Shown: piece after piece, positions 33,043-42,306 of the stretch
Position numbering within the stretch: the stretch's first letter is position 1
Layout of the letters: every line of letters starts with the position of its first letter
Assembly: GCF_900101295.1 (NCBI RefSeq)
Contig: NZ_FOIL01000021.1
Location: 1-48,904, forward strand
Length of the DNA stretch: 48,904 bases
DNA from: [Clostridium] aminophilum
GTDB taxonomy: Bacteria; Bacillota; Clostridia; Lachnospirales; Lachnospiraceae
Direction of reading: 5' to 3'
Notes under the pieces: generated by a model
The model's database searches: none
Told to the model about the DNA's origin: nothing
The model's input: only the letters and a program-made list of their open reading frames with translations
Made by a program: the position numbers and the translations under genes

Positions 33043-33972
33043 TTATGTTAAGTTCGCCAGAGATCTCATGACAAGATCCACATCCTGATTTTCCAACTCC
33101 TGAATTACGTGAAGATATGTCTTCTGAGTTGTCGTCATACTTGCATGTCCAAGCCGTCTTGCTACACTCGCGATCGACACTCCTGCATACAAAAGAATTG
33201 ACGCATGAGTGTGCCGAAGCCCATGGACAGAAATCACAGGAATCTCCAGTTTTTGACAATAACGTTCTAATATGTCGTTTACTGTAGAATTGTAGACTCT
33301 CTCCTTTGTTACAAAGATTGGTGTATCCACGGGATAATCCTTCACAAGCATTGCAAACTGCATCACCAGCTGCCAATCGATTTGAATCTTCCGGACTGAC
33401 GACTTATTCTTCGTTGGAGCAAAACCGCCTCCATCCTTATAATTCCAGGTTTTACTGACCGACAAAGTCTGATGCGCAAAATCAAAATCACCCGGAGTGA
33501 TGGCCAAAGCCTCCGAAAAACGCATACCGGTCTTTGCAACCAGAAGTATAAACCAATCCCAGTTCACTTTTTCTCCCAGCTTCAGGTTCTTTAACAGCGT
33601 ATGCAATTCAAACTGGTTCAAATACTTCGTCTTCTTTCCAGATGGCGCTTTCCCTTTAATAATCACTTTCCGAGTGGGATCCACCGGAATAAGCCCTTCA
33701 TCCACCGCATCCAGAATTGCTCCTTTTAGCTGATGATGAAAATCCATCGTCGTCTGACGTTCGTGCTCTTTGGCGTATTCATTGATGATCTGCTGGTATA
33801 CCACACGAGTCACATCGCACAGTTCCAGATCAGGCGCTAATTTTTCAATCCACGAAAGGCTCATCCAATACTTGGCCAATGTAACATCCCGTATTGCACC
33901 TTCTTTGTACACAGAAATCCAATTTCGATAGTAATCCTTCAGTTGATCGGTCGTTTGAAATTCAACAGGCAT
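33043..33972 (-). CDS. Tyrosine recombinase (phage integrase family)
   Basis: 309 aa with an N-terminal SAM-like DNA-binding domain and a C-terminal catalytic domain. The catalytic residues are visible: Arg151 (TGMRFSEAL), His250 and Arg253 (HGLRHTHAS), His276 (LGHASMTTT) and Tyr286 (KTYLHV). Start ATG follows AAGGAGAG. It lies 44 bp after hsdR in the same direction. Recombinases placed like this can shuffle hsdS modules in other Firmicutes; here that role is inferred from the repeated target-recognition modules nearby. The alternative is mobility of the island. Confidence 0.9.
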   Translation of the reverse strand: MPVEFQTTDQLKDYYRNWISVYKEGAIRDVTLAKYWMSLSWIEKLAPDLELCDVTRVVYQQIINEYAKEHERQTTMDFHHQLKGAILDAVDEGLIPVDPTRKVIIKGKAPSGKKTKYLNQFELHTLLKNLKLGEKVNWDWFILLVAKTGMRFSEALAITPGDFDFAHQTLSVSKTWNYKDGGGFAPTKNKSSVRKIQIDWQLVMQFAMLVKDYPVDTPIFVTKERVYNSTVNDILERYCQKLEIPVISVHGLRHTHASILLYAGVSIASVARRLGHASMTTTQKTYLHVIQELENQDVDLVMRSLANLT

Positions 33973-34016
33973 AAGTCTCTCCTTCCTACGCCGATGAAGG
34001 ACCGAACTCCTTTTGT

Positions 34017-37000
34017 TTATTCCGCAGAATTCCAGTTATCCGGATCAGGAATATCAAATCCCCCTTCCAGAATGAACTTTGTCAGAAGATCATCTACCCG
34101 ATTGCAGACAAGAAATGGCGGAATCGGTTCACCGTCCACTTTGGTAAAATAATCCCGTGCCTGTTCGCGTACTACCGTTGCAGTCAGCGCATTAAATCTT
34201 CCATACTCATTCAAATTATCTTTTGATACATGCGCATCCATGATATCCCGAAGCTGCTTTTCAGATAATCCGAGATAATGAATCAAGCGATTAATCTGCA
34301 TCGTTTTCTCATTTTTCTCATACATCACGATATAATCCCGGAAAACCATTCCCGTAACAAACTTCACATCTCCGGACTGAATATCGTGAAGGAACAGATT
34401 CGCATATTTCTGCTCTTTCTGTGATAAAAAAGCAAACGATTTATGAAGTTCCTCCAGTGTATTTTCCACCTCTTTCGGATCAACATTTGGATCGTTGAGT
34501 TGCTTTTTCCACTTTTCAAACCGGGAATTCATGTAATCATTGTCAATGACGCCGGTGTTCTGTTCCGTCAGATAAGGATCGATCGGAAACGTGATTTCAT
34601 CATCACCATTGCCGCCATCGGTTCCACCTGTACGAAGTTCCTTGTATCGCTGCAGAAGAATCTCATATTGCTCCTCCTGAGGGATCAACTTGATCACATC
34701 CTCTCTCTCATCTTCTGCATCAACCCTTAGCTCATACTCAGTCTGTTTCCAACTAAATCCCTGAATTCTCGCTGCCTGAAGATATGTTGAAAACTCGCGA
34801 AACAGTTTTGCAAATTTTGCTTTCGACGGAACATCAGTCGGAAGCCTATCCATATCCGAGATTCCCGCATTTTTAAAGAGCTCCTCCATATCTTTAAATG
34901 TTACATTCATATGTTCCACATTTGTCGGAAGATGATCCGCAAAAAGTCCCTGCGGACGGTCACCGGAATACAATTTAACCGCATCCTCAATGTTCCGCTT
35001 CATCGAGTGAGGCATACGATAATACCGAATAGAGCCAAACGGCTTCTCATTGATATTGAACAACCGGTTGGTTCTGGAAAATGCCTGAATCAGATTCTGG
35101 TACACCAGAATTTTATCCAGGTACAGTGTGTTGACCCACTTTGAATCAAATCCGGTCAGCATCTGGTTTACAACGATCAGCAGATCCAGCTGTTGCTCCG
35201 GTTTTACGCGGGAATACATTTTCTTGTGTGCCAGTCGAAAAGAAACATCGGTCTTGAAGCCGGCATATCCACCAATGTCGAAATTCTGTCCGAACATCTG
35301 ATTATAATCGTTCAGCATCTCTTTCAGCCCGTCTTCCTTATCAAGAGACCGCTTTCCCCCCTGATTATCAATTGTCGGATCAAATAATCCGGTCACTTTC
35401 AGCTTTGGATTTTTCTCGCGGAATTTTCGATAATACCGGATTGCTTCCGGAATACTTGATGTTGCAAAGACCGCATGAAACTTGCTATTTCTGCTCAGCA
35501 TAACCCAGTTGTCCAAAATATCATCAACCACGGCTTCCTGGAACTTATCGGTCATCCACGCTTCTTTGCCAATATAGTCTTCAATTCCTTTCAGATACTT
35601 TCCATCCTCAAGAAGTTTTCCTGCCATTGGCACTTCTACAGAAGACATATAATGGTAGTATTCTTTACTCATCGCCGGATCTGCAATCGCCTCCTCTTCC
35701 GAAGCTGCACCCGACTTTTGAAGAGCCACCTGTTTGCGCAGACTCTTATCCGGATAAACACACACCATGGTCGGATCAAAGCCCAATACGTTTTTATCTC
35801 TGATTCCGTCGGCAATACTGTATCGGTGTAATTCATCTCCAAAGATATCCGCCGTTGTGCTCATCGCCTGTTCATTTTCTGAAAAGACCGGTGTACCGGT
35901 AAATCCGAAAAACAGCGCATTGGGAAATGTTTCCTTGATTGTCGACAGCATCTCGCCAAAAGTTGATCGATGACATTCGTCGATGATGAACACAAGGCGT
36001 TTTTCTTTCATCATCTCCAGATCCCGTGCCCGCATCTTTCCTTCTGCATCTTCCTTGATGTTGCTCATCTTCTGAATGGACGAAACAATCAATGTGTTTT
36101 TGGGATCTGTACTCTTCAATTTGGAAATCAATGTCACCGTATCTTCCGTTTCCTGAACGTCATCCGCATTATCCGCAAACGCACGGTATTCCTTCAAAGA
36201 CTGTGTTCCAAGTTCGATACGATCCATCAAGAAAACGACTTTATCTGCATCTTTCGAATTCGCAATCAACTGTGCAGATTTGAACGATGTCATCGTTTTT
36301 CCGGATCCGGTTGTATGCCAGACATATCCTCCCAATTGGCTTCCTGCATCCCAGTCATTTTTCGCGACACGATCCGAAATCTTATTTGCCGCATAATACT
36401 GATAGCTTCGCATTACTTTAAGGATCCCGTCCGCATCATCCGCCACTGTATAAAACCCAATCAGCTGATGTGCCATAGGAATCGATAACAGGCGCTCCAC
36501 AACTTGCTTCCAGTTATTGATCGGATCATTGTTCAGATCTGCCCAATGAAAATAAAAATCCGGATTGAATTTTCCTTCCGGCCCCGGATTAGAAAAATAC
36601 AGGGTTTCTTCCGGATTCATCGCCACAAACACCTGTACCAATGAAAACAAACCAGTAAAGATATTCTCATGCGCATACTTCTCAATCTGGTTTACAGCTT
36701 CCTGTACCGGCACGCCGGAACGTTTAAGTTCGATATGAAATACCGGCATTCCGTTAATCAAAAGCATCAGATCTCCACGTCGATCTTGAAGCACCTGCTC
36801 ATGTCTGGAGAAAAGCGGCTGCTCCACAATCTGATAACGGCTCTGCCCCGCTGCAATCTCCATGCGATCATAAATTTTAAGACTGACCTCTTTACCGTAG
36901 TGAAGCTTATCATCCGGATTTTTTCTGGTAATTGCCACCGTTTTTCCATTGATAAAACCATTTAACGCAAGTGGAGTGCGCTTCTCCTGAATCTGTTCAA

Positions 37001-37202
37001 GAAGTTCATCCATTTCCTCGGGGATCAATGGACAGCCGTTCAAACGATCAATCTCTCTGTTATTTTCAAAGAGAATATCTGCCCAGTTCTGAATCAGATC
37101 CTTCTCCGTCGGATTGTAGATTACTTTTTTCTCCCATCCATAACTCTGGAGTGCAGCGATAAGCGCTTTTTCAAAATCAGCTTCTTTCTCGTAATGATCC
37201 AT
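34017..37202 (-). CDS. hsdR: Type I restriction enzyme R subunit (HsdR)
   Basis: The translocase/nuclease of the type I complex. N-terminal nuclease domain with a PD-(D/E)xK-like GMPVFHIELKRSG (about 160), Walker A HTTGSGKTMTS (about 300), DECHRS box (about 410), GFTGTPVF (about 440), and a C-terminal helical coupling domain. 1061 aa from the ATG at 37202, which has AGGAG at 7-nt spacing; the ATG at 37208 is too close to that site. It lies 13-20 bp after the half-hsdS module. Confidence 0.96.
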   Translation of the reverse strand: MDHYEKEADFEKALIAALQSYGWEKKVIYNPTEKDLIQNWADILFENNREIDRLNGCPLIPEEMDELLEQIQEKRTPLALNGFINGKTVAITRKNPDDKLHYGKEVSLKIYDRMEIAAGQSRYQIVEQPLFSRHEQVLQDRRGDLMLLINGMPVFHIELKRSGVPVQEAVNQIEKYAHENIFTGLFSLVQVFVAMNPEETLYFSNPGPEGKFNPDFYFHWADLNNDPINNWKQVVERLLSIPMAHQLIGFYTVADDADGILKVMRSYQYYAANKISDRVAKNDWDAGSQLGGYVWHTTGSGKTMTSFKSAQLIANSKDADKVVFLMDRIELGTQSLKEYRAFADNADDVQETEDTVTLISKLKSTDPKNTLIVSSIQKMSNIKEDAEGKMRARDLEMMKEKRLVFIIDECHRSTFGEMLSTIKETFPNALFFGFTGTPVFSENEQAMSTTADIFGDELHRYSIADGIRDKNVLGFDPTMVCVYPDKSLRKQVALQKSGAASEEEAIADPAMSKEYYHYMSSVEVPMAGKLLEDGKYLKGIEDYIGKEAWMTDKFQEAVVDDILDNWVMLSRNSKFHAVFATSSIPEAIRYYRKFREKNPKLKVTGLFDPTIDNQGGKRSLDKEDGLKEMLNDYNQMFGQNFDIGGYAGFKTDVSFRLAHKKMYSRVKPEQQLDLLIVVNQMLTGFDSKWVNTLYLDKILVYQNLIQAFSRTNRLFNINEKPFGSIRYYRMPHSMKRNIEDAVKLYSGDRPQGLFADHLPTNVEHMNVTFKDMEELFKNAGISDMDRLPTDVPSKAKFAKLFREFSTYLQAARIQGFSWKQTEYELRVDAEDEREDVIKLIPQEEQYEILLQRYKELRTGGTDGGNGDDEITFPIDPYLTEQNTGVIDNDYMNSRFEKWKKQLNDPNVDPKEVENTLEELHKSFAFLSQKEQKYANLFLHDIQSGDVKFVTGMVFRDYIVMYEKNEKTMQINRLIHYLGLSEKQLRDIMDAHVSKDNLNEYGRFNALTATVVREQARDYFTKVDGEPIPPFLVCNRVDDLLTKFILEGGFDIPDPDNWNSAE

Positions 37203-37221
37203 AATCATGCTCCTGTTTTTA

Positions 37222-37782
37222 TCATTTTTGTATGTATTCTATCTCTCGTTGATGAAGGGTGATAAGGGTATCGAGACGCTTTAAAACACAATATATTTTC
37301 TTTTGCTCTTCAATCGAAGGCACCGCACATTTTACTTTAATAAATGAATCCCAATATAATCTTTTACGGAAATCCGTCACTCCATAGGAAAGATTATTTA
37401 TCTCTGAAATTGTCGAATCTCGTCGTAGTGCGTAATCCATAAACAAAGGATAGACCTCATCATTTGGAATAGCTGAAATGTATGCAGGGCTTATCATTCC
37501 CTCATTTTTAGCTACTCCAATTGCACCTTGCCAAGCACGCATCATGTTAAAAATGAGGTCACCTGAATATACATGTTTATATGTGGATTTATTCTCACTT
37601 CGTTTGACAAATTTACCAAGTGCGTCTTCATCCAACGCTCCGTCGGATACTCCTGTATGAATCGAAACAGATAGTATTTGAAGATTATCATTTCCTCTTT
37701 CGTTTCTTTCAATATATAGATGTCCTAACTTACGCTGTTCCCAAAAATGAGCAAACCTTTGTGTTAGAAAAAAAAGACACAT
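37222..37782 (-). pseudogene. Half HsdS module B (one target-recognition domain), frame-disrupted
   Basis: Up to 186 codons: WEQRKLG start motif, one target-recognition domain, then LDTLITLHQREIEYIQK and stop. It lacks its own ribosome site and the N-terminal HsdS start. It is in the -1 relation to module A; losing one base of the A8 tract at 37768-37775 would join both as LHQYVSFFLTQRFAHFWEQRKLG. Treated as a silent or switch-dependent cassette. A separately made half-HsdS is also possible, since half-size S subunits can dimerise in some systems. Confidence 0.65.
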
Positions 37783-39102
37783 ACTGATGAAGGGTGATAA
37801 GGTTATCGAGGCTTCTTAAATAGGTGGCAATTTTATCTTGTTCAGCTTTGCTAGGTACACGAATTTCGAATTGCGAATACTCCTGAGCGTTAACTCCAGG
37901 CTGTCCAGAACGCATGGAAGTTACCTTGATAAACTTCTCATAATCTGATGTAAGAGTATTCTGAAATACAAATTCAGGGTTATATTCAGGTTTAATTTTT
38001 GCTCGAATTAAGAATCCTGCATAATATACCAATCCATCCGAAGCCCTGTAAATATAGCTTTTTCCAACACTTGCCCCTGTTCTGGCAAATAAAATATCTC
38101 CTTCAGATAATTTATAGGCTTCTGATTTCGATAAGTCTGCATCAGGAGATGTTACATCCTCTTGAGAAAACTTTCTGCTGTAATCATCGATATCTGTGAT
38201 ACGAATATACTTATTTGTACCATCATAATCTTTGGCTGCAGCATTGAGTCCGTACTCAAATGATGTAGACATTTCTCCCAACTTACGCTGTTCCCAAAAA
38301 TAAATCATCCTATATTCATCATTTTTCTCATAATCTCTGAAAGTCCCTTTCGCAGGGACTTTCGCTCAGTTTTAAAAATAGTATTTTCGTTCAGATATTC
38401 CTTTAACCTCGATCCATCAACAAACTTGTCTCATACAAACATTGATTCCAGCATTGATTGTTTTATTTTCATCAGTTTCGTCAACTTACTCTGATGAAGG
38501 GTGATAAGGTTGTCGAGTTGTTGTATATAAGATACAATTTTGTTCTGTTCTCCTATATGTGGAAGCAGTAATGGCATTTCAAGGAAAGTATCAGCATGTA
38601 TTCTTTTTGCTTTTCTACTTCCGTCTGCTATGATTCCATTTTTGAGATAAAAGTCTTGTTGTACTGCTCTATAAAACATAAAATATGGATTTATTCCATG
38701 ACAATCAAAAGCAGGCAAATCTGCAGTGGTTTCATAGCCTTCAAGCTCTTCTGGCACTACTCCAAATGCTGAATTTAAAAAGTCCAATTTGCTATAAATA
38801 AACTGTCCTGCATGTCGTATAAAATATTGTGTCGCCGCACTACCTTTATCATCTTTGGCAACAACTCCCTTGCCCCATAATTTTACAGTGAGCTTCTTCG
38901 CCTTATCACCAGAATGTCCTTGTTCTCGACTTTCAGAGAGTACATCACCGCACTTACGCTGTTCCCAATCATCAGTAAATCCTGCAAATCGAATTTCTGG
39001 AACTCGTTTTCCATTTTTCGGAAACATTTTTCCCATCATTGATTTTTTCACAGAATTCAGTTTTACCAGCTTTCTCTGATGAAGGGTGATAAGGTTGTCG
39101 AG
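37251..39102 (+). repeat. Four direct copies of a 25-bp hsdS boundary repeat
   Basis: GATGAAGGGTGATAAGG followed by KTRTCGAG-like bases at 37251-37275, 37786-37810, 38493-38517 and 39078-39102, all in the same orientation with one or two differences. It encodes the LDNLITLHQ segment that closes each target-recognition domain. Confidence 0.85.
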
Positions 39103-39622
39103 GTATGAAAAATACTCTCCGATTTTAATCTGCTCATCTATAGATTTCGGCATAATCATATCCGTATCTTGGAGGGCTGACTTTGAAATTGAAGTAACCT
39201 TTATTCCCTGCATTAACGGTTTTAACTGGTTGTGATATGCAGGAGAATTGATATAATACCCCAGGAACATCGGACCATATTTTTCCTTTGGACGACAAGC
39301 TATCGTATGAAGTCCTGACAGTAGCTTCAAACCTTTGGAACCCTGTATTTCTGTACATTTACCAACAGTATCATCCTCTGCTGTATCTGCAATTATAATG
39401 TCCCCATCTTGCAAAAAAGAGTTCTTAAACTTATCGGCTTTAGCATCGTCGGATATGTACGGCAATTCTGCTTCGGAGGCATCAATATAGTCTCCAAACT
39501 TTATCAGCACATCGCCATAATGCACATTCTTTACTGTACCGCTTTCGTAGTTCAATTCCGCTCTCGACAGGGTATTATTCTGCAATCCCTCAAAGACCGA
39601 AGAGAACTTACGCTGTTCCCAA
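37727..39622 (+). repeat. Four direct copies of a 17-22-bp hsdS boundary repeat
   Basis: ACTTACGCTGTTCCCAA at 37728-37744, 38281-38297, 38952-38968 and 39606-39622. The first two copies extend to an identical 22 bp. It encodes WEQRKL/WEQRKF/WEQRKC at the start of each target-recognition domain. Each module is therefore bounded by one copy of both repeats. Confidence 0.85.
37730..38308 (-). CDS. Half HsdS module A (one target-recognition domain)
   Basis: 192 codons: MIYFWEQRKLGEM, a target-recognition domain, then SLDNLITLHQ; after that the frame runs into an unrelated tail YVSFFSNTKVCSFLGTA. The ATG at 38308 overlaps a TGA (ATGA) that ends a 41-codon open stretch following the HsdS stop, so coupled translation is conceivable. 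It lacks the long central helix of the full HsdS. Most likely a reservoir cassette for exchange into hsdS; a functional half-subunit is the alternative. Confidence 0.6.
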   Translation of the reverse strand: MIYFWEQRKLGEMSTSFEYGLNAAAKDYDGTNKYIRITDIDDYSRKFSQEDVTSPDADLSKSEAYKLSEGDILFARTGASVGKSYIYRASDGLVYYAGFLIRAKIKPEYNPEFVFQNTLTSDYEKFIKVTSMRSGQPGVNAQEYSQFEIRVPSKAEQDKIATYLRSLDNLITLHQYVSFFSNTKVCSFLGTA

Positions 39623-39672
39623 TCCTCCGTAAACCCTTTAAATCGCACTCTTGGTGCACGTTTATTTTCCAT
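38431..39672 (-). CDS. hsdS: Type I restriction specificity subunit (HsdS)
   Basis: 413 aa, full two-domain layout: FTEDWEQRKF, target-recognition domain 1, YLDNLITLHQRKLVKLNSVKKSMMGKMF (conserved central helix), FTDDWEQRKC, target-recognition domain 2, QLDNLITLHQSKLTKLMKIKQSMLESMFV. Determines the two halves of the split DNA target. The ATG at 39672 is one base after the hsdM stop; the longer reading to 39798 lies within hsdM and is rejected. The stop is followed by 41 further in-frame sense codons. Confidence 0.95.
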   Translation of the reverse strand: MENKRAPRVRFKGFTEDWEQRKFSSVFEGLQNNTLSRAELNYESGTVKNVHYGDVLIKFGDYIDASEAELPYISDDAKADKFKNSFLQDGDIIIADTAEDDTVGKCTEIQGSKGLKLLSGLHTIACRPKEKYGPMFLGYYINSPAYHNQLKPLMQGIKVTSISKSALQDTDMIMPKSIDEQIKIGEYFSYLDNLITLHQRKLVKLNSVKKSMMGKMFPKNGKRVPEIRFAGFTDDWEQRKCGDVLSESREQGHSGDKAKKLTVKLWGKGVVAKDDKGSAATQYFIRHAGQFIYSKLDFLNSAFGVVPEELEGYETTADLPAFDCHGINPYFMFYRAVQQDFYLKNGIIADGSRKAKRIHADTFLEMPLLLPHIGEQNKIVSYIQQLDNLITLHQSKLTKLMKIKQSMLESMFV

Positions 39673-39673
39673 T

Positions 39674-42256
39674 TTACGCACCTCCCAAAAGAAGCTGTAA
39701 TTCCCGGATACCTTCCATATCTGTTTCCGATCCAGTAAGATCCCCCAACATTTCAGCAAGAGACTTCTCTGTTTCTGCGATCTCCTTCTCAAGATCATTC
39801 ATTGTAATTGCATATTTTGATCCGAGTATTTCAATCGCCTTTGAAAACTGGGTCAGCATTTCGCTGTCAAGGCTCAGGATTCCATCTTTTATCGTCTTAA
39901 CCCATTTTTCATGAAGAAGGTAACGAACCTGATCGTCACTGAGTTTTTCCATCAGTTCCTTCGTTTCAAGATGCAACCTGTCTTCATCCTGTTTTACCTC
40001 TGTTTTAAGACGCTTTTCTTCTGTATTTAATCGCTCTGCCTTTTGCAAAGACTCAATCAAATTGCGATTTGATATGGCATCGTCCTTCAGCACCTTAACC
40101 ACCGCTTTGATATTCTTAAACACAAAAGCATCATTCGTATCATTCAGCGCGTCAGAGATATTTTCCTTATCCTCTTCGCTCAGCGCTTCAAGAAGCTCTT
40201 CATACGATGACGGAATTGCATCTAACTGTTCTTGCTTTTTCTTCATCGAATTCAGTTGATCTGCCATGTATGTTCTTTGAACCAAATCAAACGGAAGAAC
40301 ATGTCCCTTCCATCCGTCCTGCACTTCCGTATTTACGCCATTTTTCTTTTTGACGATCATGTTCGGATCAACCTGTTTTACCGCTTTCATGCCTTCTGTC
40401 TGAATCACCTCCAGATCTCCGGCAATGTCGGAAAACTGGGTCGCAAAAATTTCATATGCCTCATATGGATCCAATAAGGAAATACTTGAAAAGCGTTCAA
40501 AAATATTCGCCGCAATCGCTTCCTCTGTCTTTGGTATCGCCAGTGTCTCCGCGCTGTCAATCAGAGTATGATCCATGTATTCTTCAAAATCCGCGAACAC
40601 ACCTTCAAACGCTTTTCGGAACGAATTCACATCTTTGTTGTTCTGAATTGTCTTAACAACATCCTTCGTTCTCAGCTGACTATATGATCCATTTCCATCA
40701 AACAGTTCGTTTTTCAAAGCTGGAAAAACCTTCCAAAACTTATCAAACTGTTTTAATTCGTTCTCCGGAACACCTCCAAACATCGATGCGTAAATATCAT
40801 AGCCTTCCGTCTCTTCCGACGAATCAACATAACGTGGAATATTCAGGTTGTAATCATTTGCTCTTATCTCCTCGAGACTGACAACGCGTGAGTATTTCTC
40901 AACATTCTTACGTTCCCGGACTGTATCAACAATCTTTCGAATGTCAGAGGCGCGAAGAGCATTATTCTTTCCAACTTTAGCAAATCCTTTCGACGCATCA
41001 ATGATCAGTACATCACTGTTTTCTCTCTTCTGTCGAAGAACCATAATAATGGTCGGAATCCCAGTACCGAAGAAGATATTCGCCGGAAGACCTATTATCG
41101 CATCAATATTATTCTGCTCGATCAGATTCTTCCGAATTTGTCCTTCTTCTCCGCCGCGGAACAAAACACCATGTGGCAGAACAATCGTCATAATTCCATC
41201 CGGCTGAAGATGATAGAGATCATGTAAAAGAAATGCATAATCCGCCTTGGATTTAGGCGCCACCCCGTATCTGGAATATCTTGCATCATTTTCCTTTCCT
41301 GCCGGATCCCATCTCTGTGAGTACGGCGGATTAGACACAACCGCATCGACGTATAACGGATCATACGTTCCCTGCGGATCATTCTCATCAAAATACGGCC
41401 AGTCTTCTTCCAAAGTATCGCCGTTTCTTGTCACTATGTTATCCGGCAGGATACCGCGCATCACGAGATTCATACGAGTCAGATTATACGTATTCACCTT
41501 CAATTCCTGCGCATAATACCGAATGCGGTTTGCATCCTGCATATATTTTGCAGTTGTCTTACCGATGTTAATCAAAAGGCTACCTGAACCGGACGTCGGA
41601 TCATAGATTTTGATTTCATTACGTCCTTTCAGATGATCTGCGATGATTTCGGACATCAAAAGCGATACTTCGTGCGGCGTATAGAATTCTCCGGCTTTTT
41701 TCCCTGCATTTGCTGCAAAGTTTGAGATAAGGTATTCATAGATAAATCCCAGGACATCGTAATCCTGCTTTCCATTCATCGGAATTTCATCAATCAGATG
41801 AATCAGGTCACTGACTGCTTTCGTCTGAGATTTGGTATTCTCCCCCAGCTTGGACAGACCGGTTTCCAGCGTATTAAAGATTCCTTCGAATACTTTTTTA
41901 TGAGACGACGAAATCAAACGATTAAAGGACGATAATCCTGTTCTAACATTATCAACGGTAAAATCGGATCCCATATGAATCCATGTTGAGAACAAATCCT
42001 TATATGCGATGAAATATCCCAGATTCTGCTGCGCGCTTGATTTGCTCGAATACCGATCATCAGCTTCTTCATTGACATATGACTTTATCGATTCGTGATC
42101 AAATCCTCTGGAAACAAGCCACTGTTCTTCCTTGTCAGAAAGGTATTTATAAAATATAAATCCAAGAATATAATCCTTATATTCATTCGCTTCAATCTTT
42201 GACCGCATCTGATTTGCGGACTCCCAAATCTTTGTTGCAAGCTGCTGCTTATTCAT
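39674..42256 (-). CDS. hsdM: Type I restriction-modification methyltransferase subunit (HsdM)
   Basis: N6-adenine methyltransferase subunit. Seen: N-terminal HsdM helix bundle (KIWESANQMRSKIEANEYKDYILGFIFYKYLS), SAM motif DPTSGSGSLLIN (about 217), catalytic NPPY (about 309), then a long C-terminal region with coiled-coil character. 860 aa is longer than the ~500-aa minimal HsdM, because of this extended C-terminus. ATG 42256 follows AAAGGAG. Coupled to hsdS. Confidence 0.96.
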   Translation of the reverse strand: MNKQQLATKIWESANQMRSKIEANEYKDYILGFIFYKYLSDKEEQWLVSRGFDHESIKSYVNEEADDRYSSKSSAQQNLGYFIAYKDLFSTWIHMGSDFTVDNVRTGLSSFNRLISSSHKKVFEGIFNTLETGLSKLGENTKSQTKAVSDLIHLIDEIPMNGKQDYDVLGFIYEYLISNFAANAGKKAGEFYTPHEVSLLMSEIIADHLKGRNEIKIYDPTSGSGSLLINIGKTTAKYMQDANRIRYYAQELKVNTYNLTRMNLVMRGILPDNIVTRNGDTLEEDWPYFDENDPQGTYDPLYVDAVVSNPPYSQRWDPAGKENDARYSRYGVAPKSKADYAFLLHDLYHLQPDGIMTIVLPHGVLFRGGEEGQIRKNLIEQNNIDAIIGLPANIFFGTGIPTIIMVLRQKRENSDVLIIDASKGFAKVGKNNALRASDIRKIVDTVRERKNVEKYSRVVSLEEIRANDYNLNIPRYVDSSEETEGYDIYASMFGGVPENELKQFDKFWKVFPALKNELFDGNGSYSQLRTKDVVKTIQNNKDVNSFRKAFEGVFADFEEYMDHTLIDSAETLAIPKTEEAIAANIFERFSSISLLDPYEAYEIFATQFSDIAGDLEVIQTEGMKAVKQVDPNMIVKKKNGVNTEVQDGWKGHVLPFDLVQRTYMADQLNSMKKKQEQLDAIPSSYEELLEALSEEDKENISDALNDTNDAFVFKNIKAVVKVLKDDAISNRNLIESLQKAERLNTEEKRLKTEVKQDEDRLHLETKELMEKLSDDQVRYLLHEKWVKTIKDGILSLDSEMLTQFSKAIEILGSKYAITMNDLEKEIAETEKSLAEMLGDLTGSETDMEGIRELQLLLGGA

Positions 42257-42306
42257 AGCTTAAGCTCCTTTACTATCTGTAATATTCTATACCGTCTTTT
42301 TTATCA

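Noticed and set aside
37222-39102. Inversion-type hsdS switch
   Set aside because: All boundary repeats and modules have the same orientation; no inverted hsdS copy is present in the window, so inversion cannot be supported.
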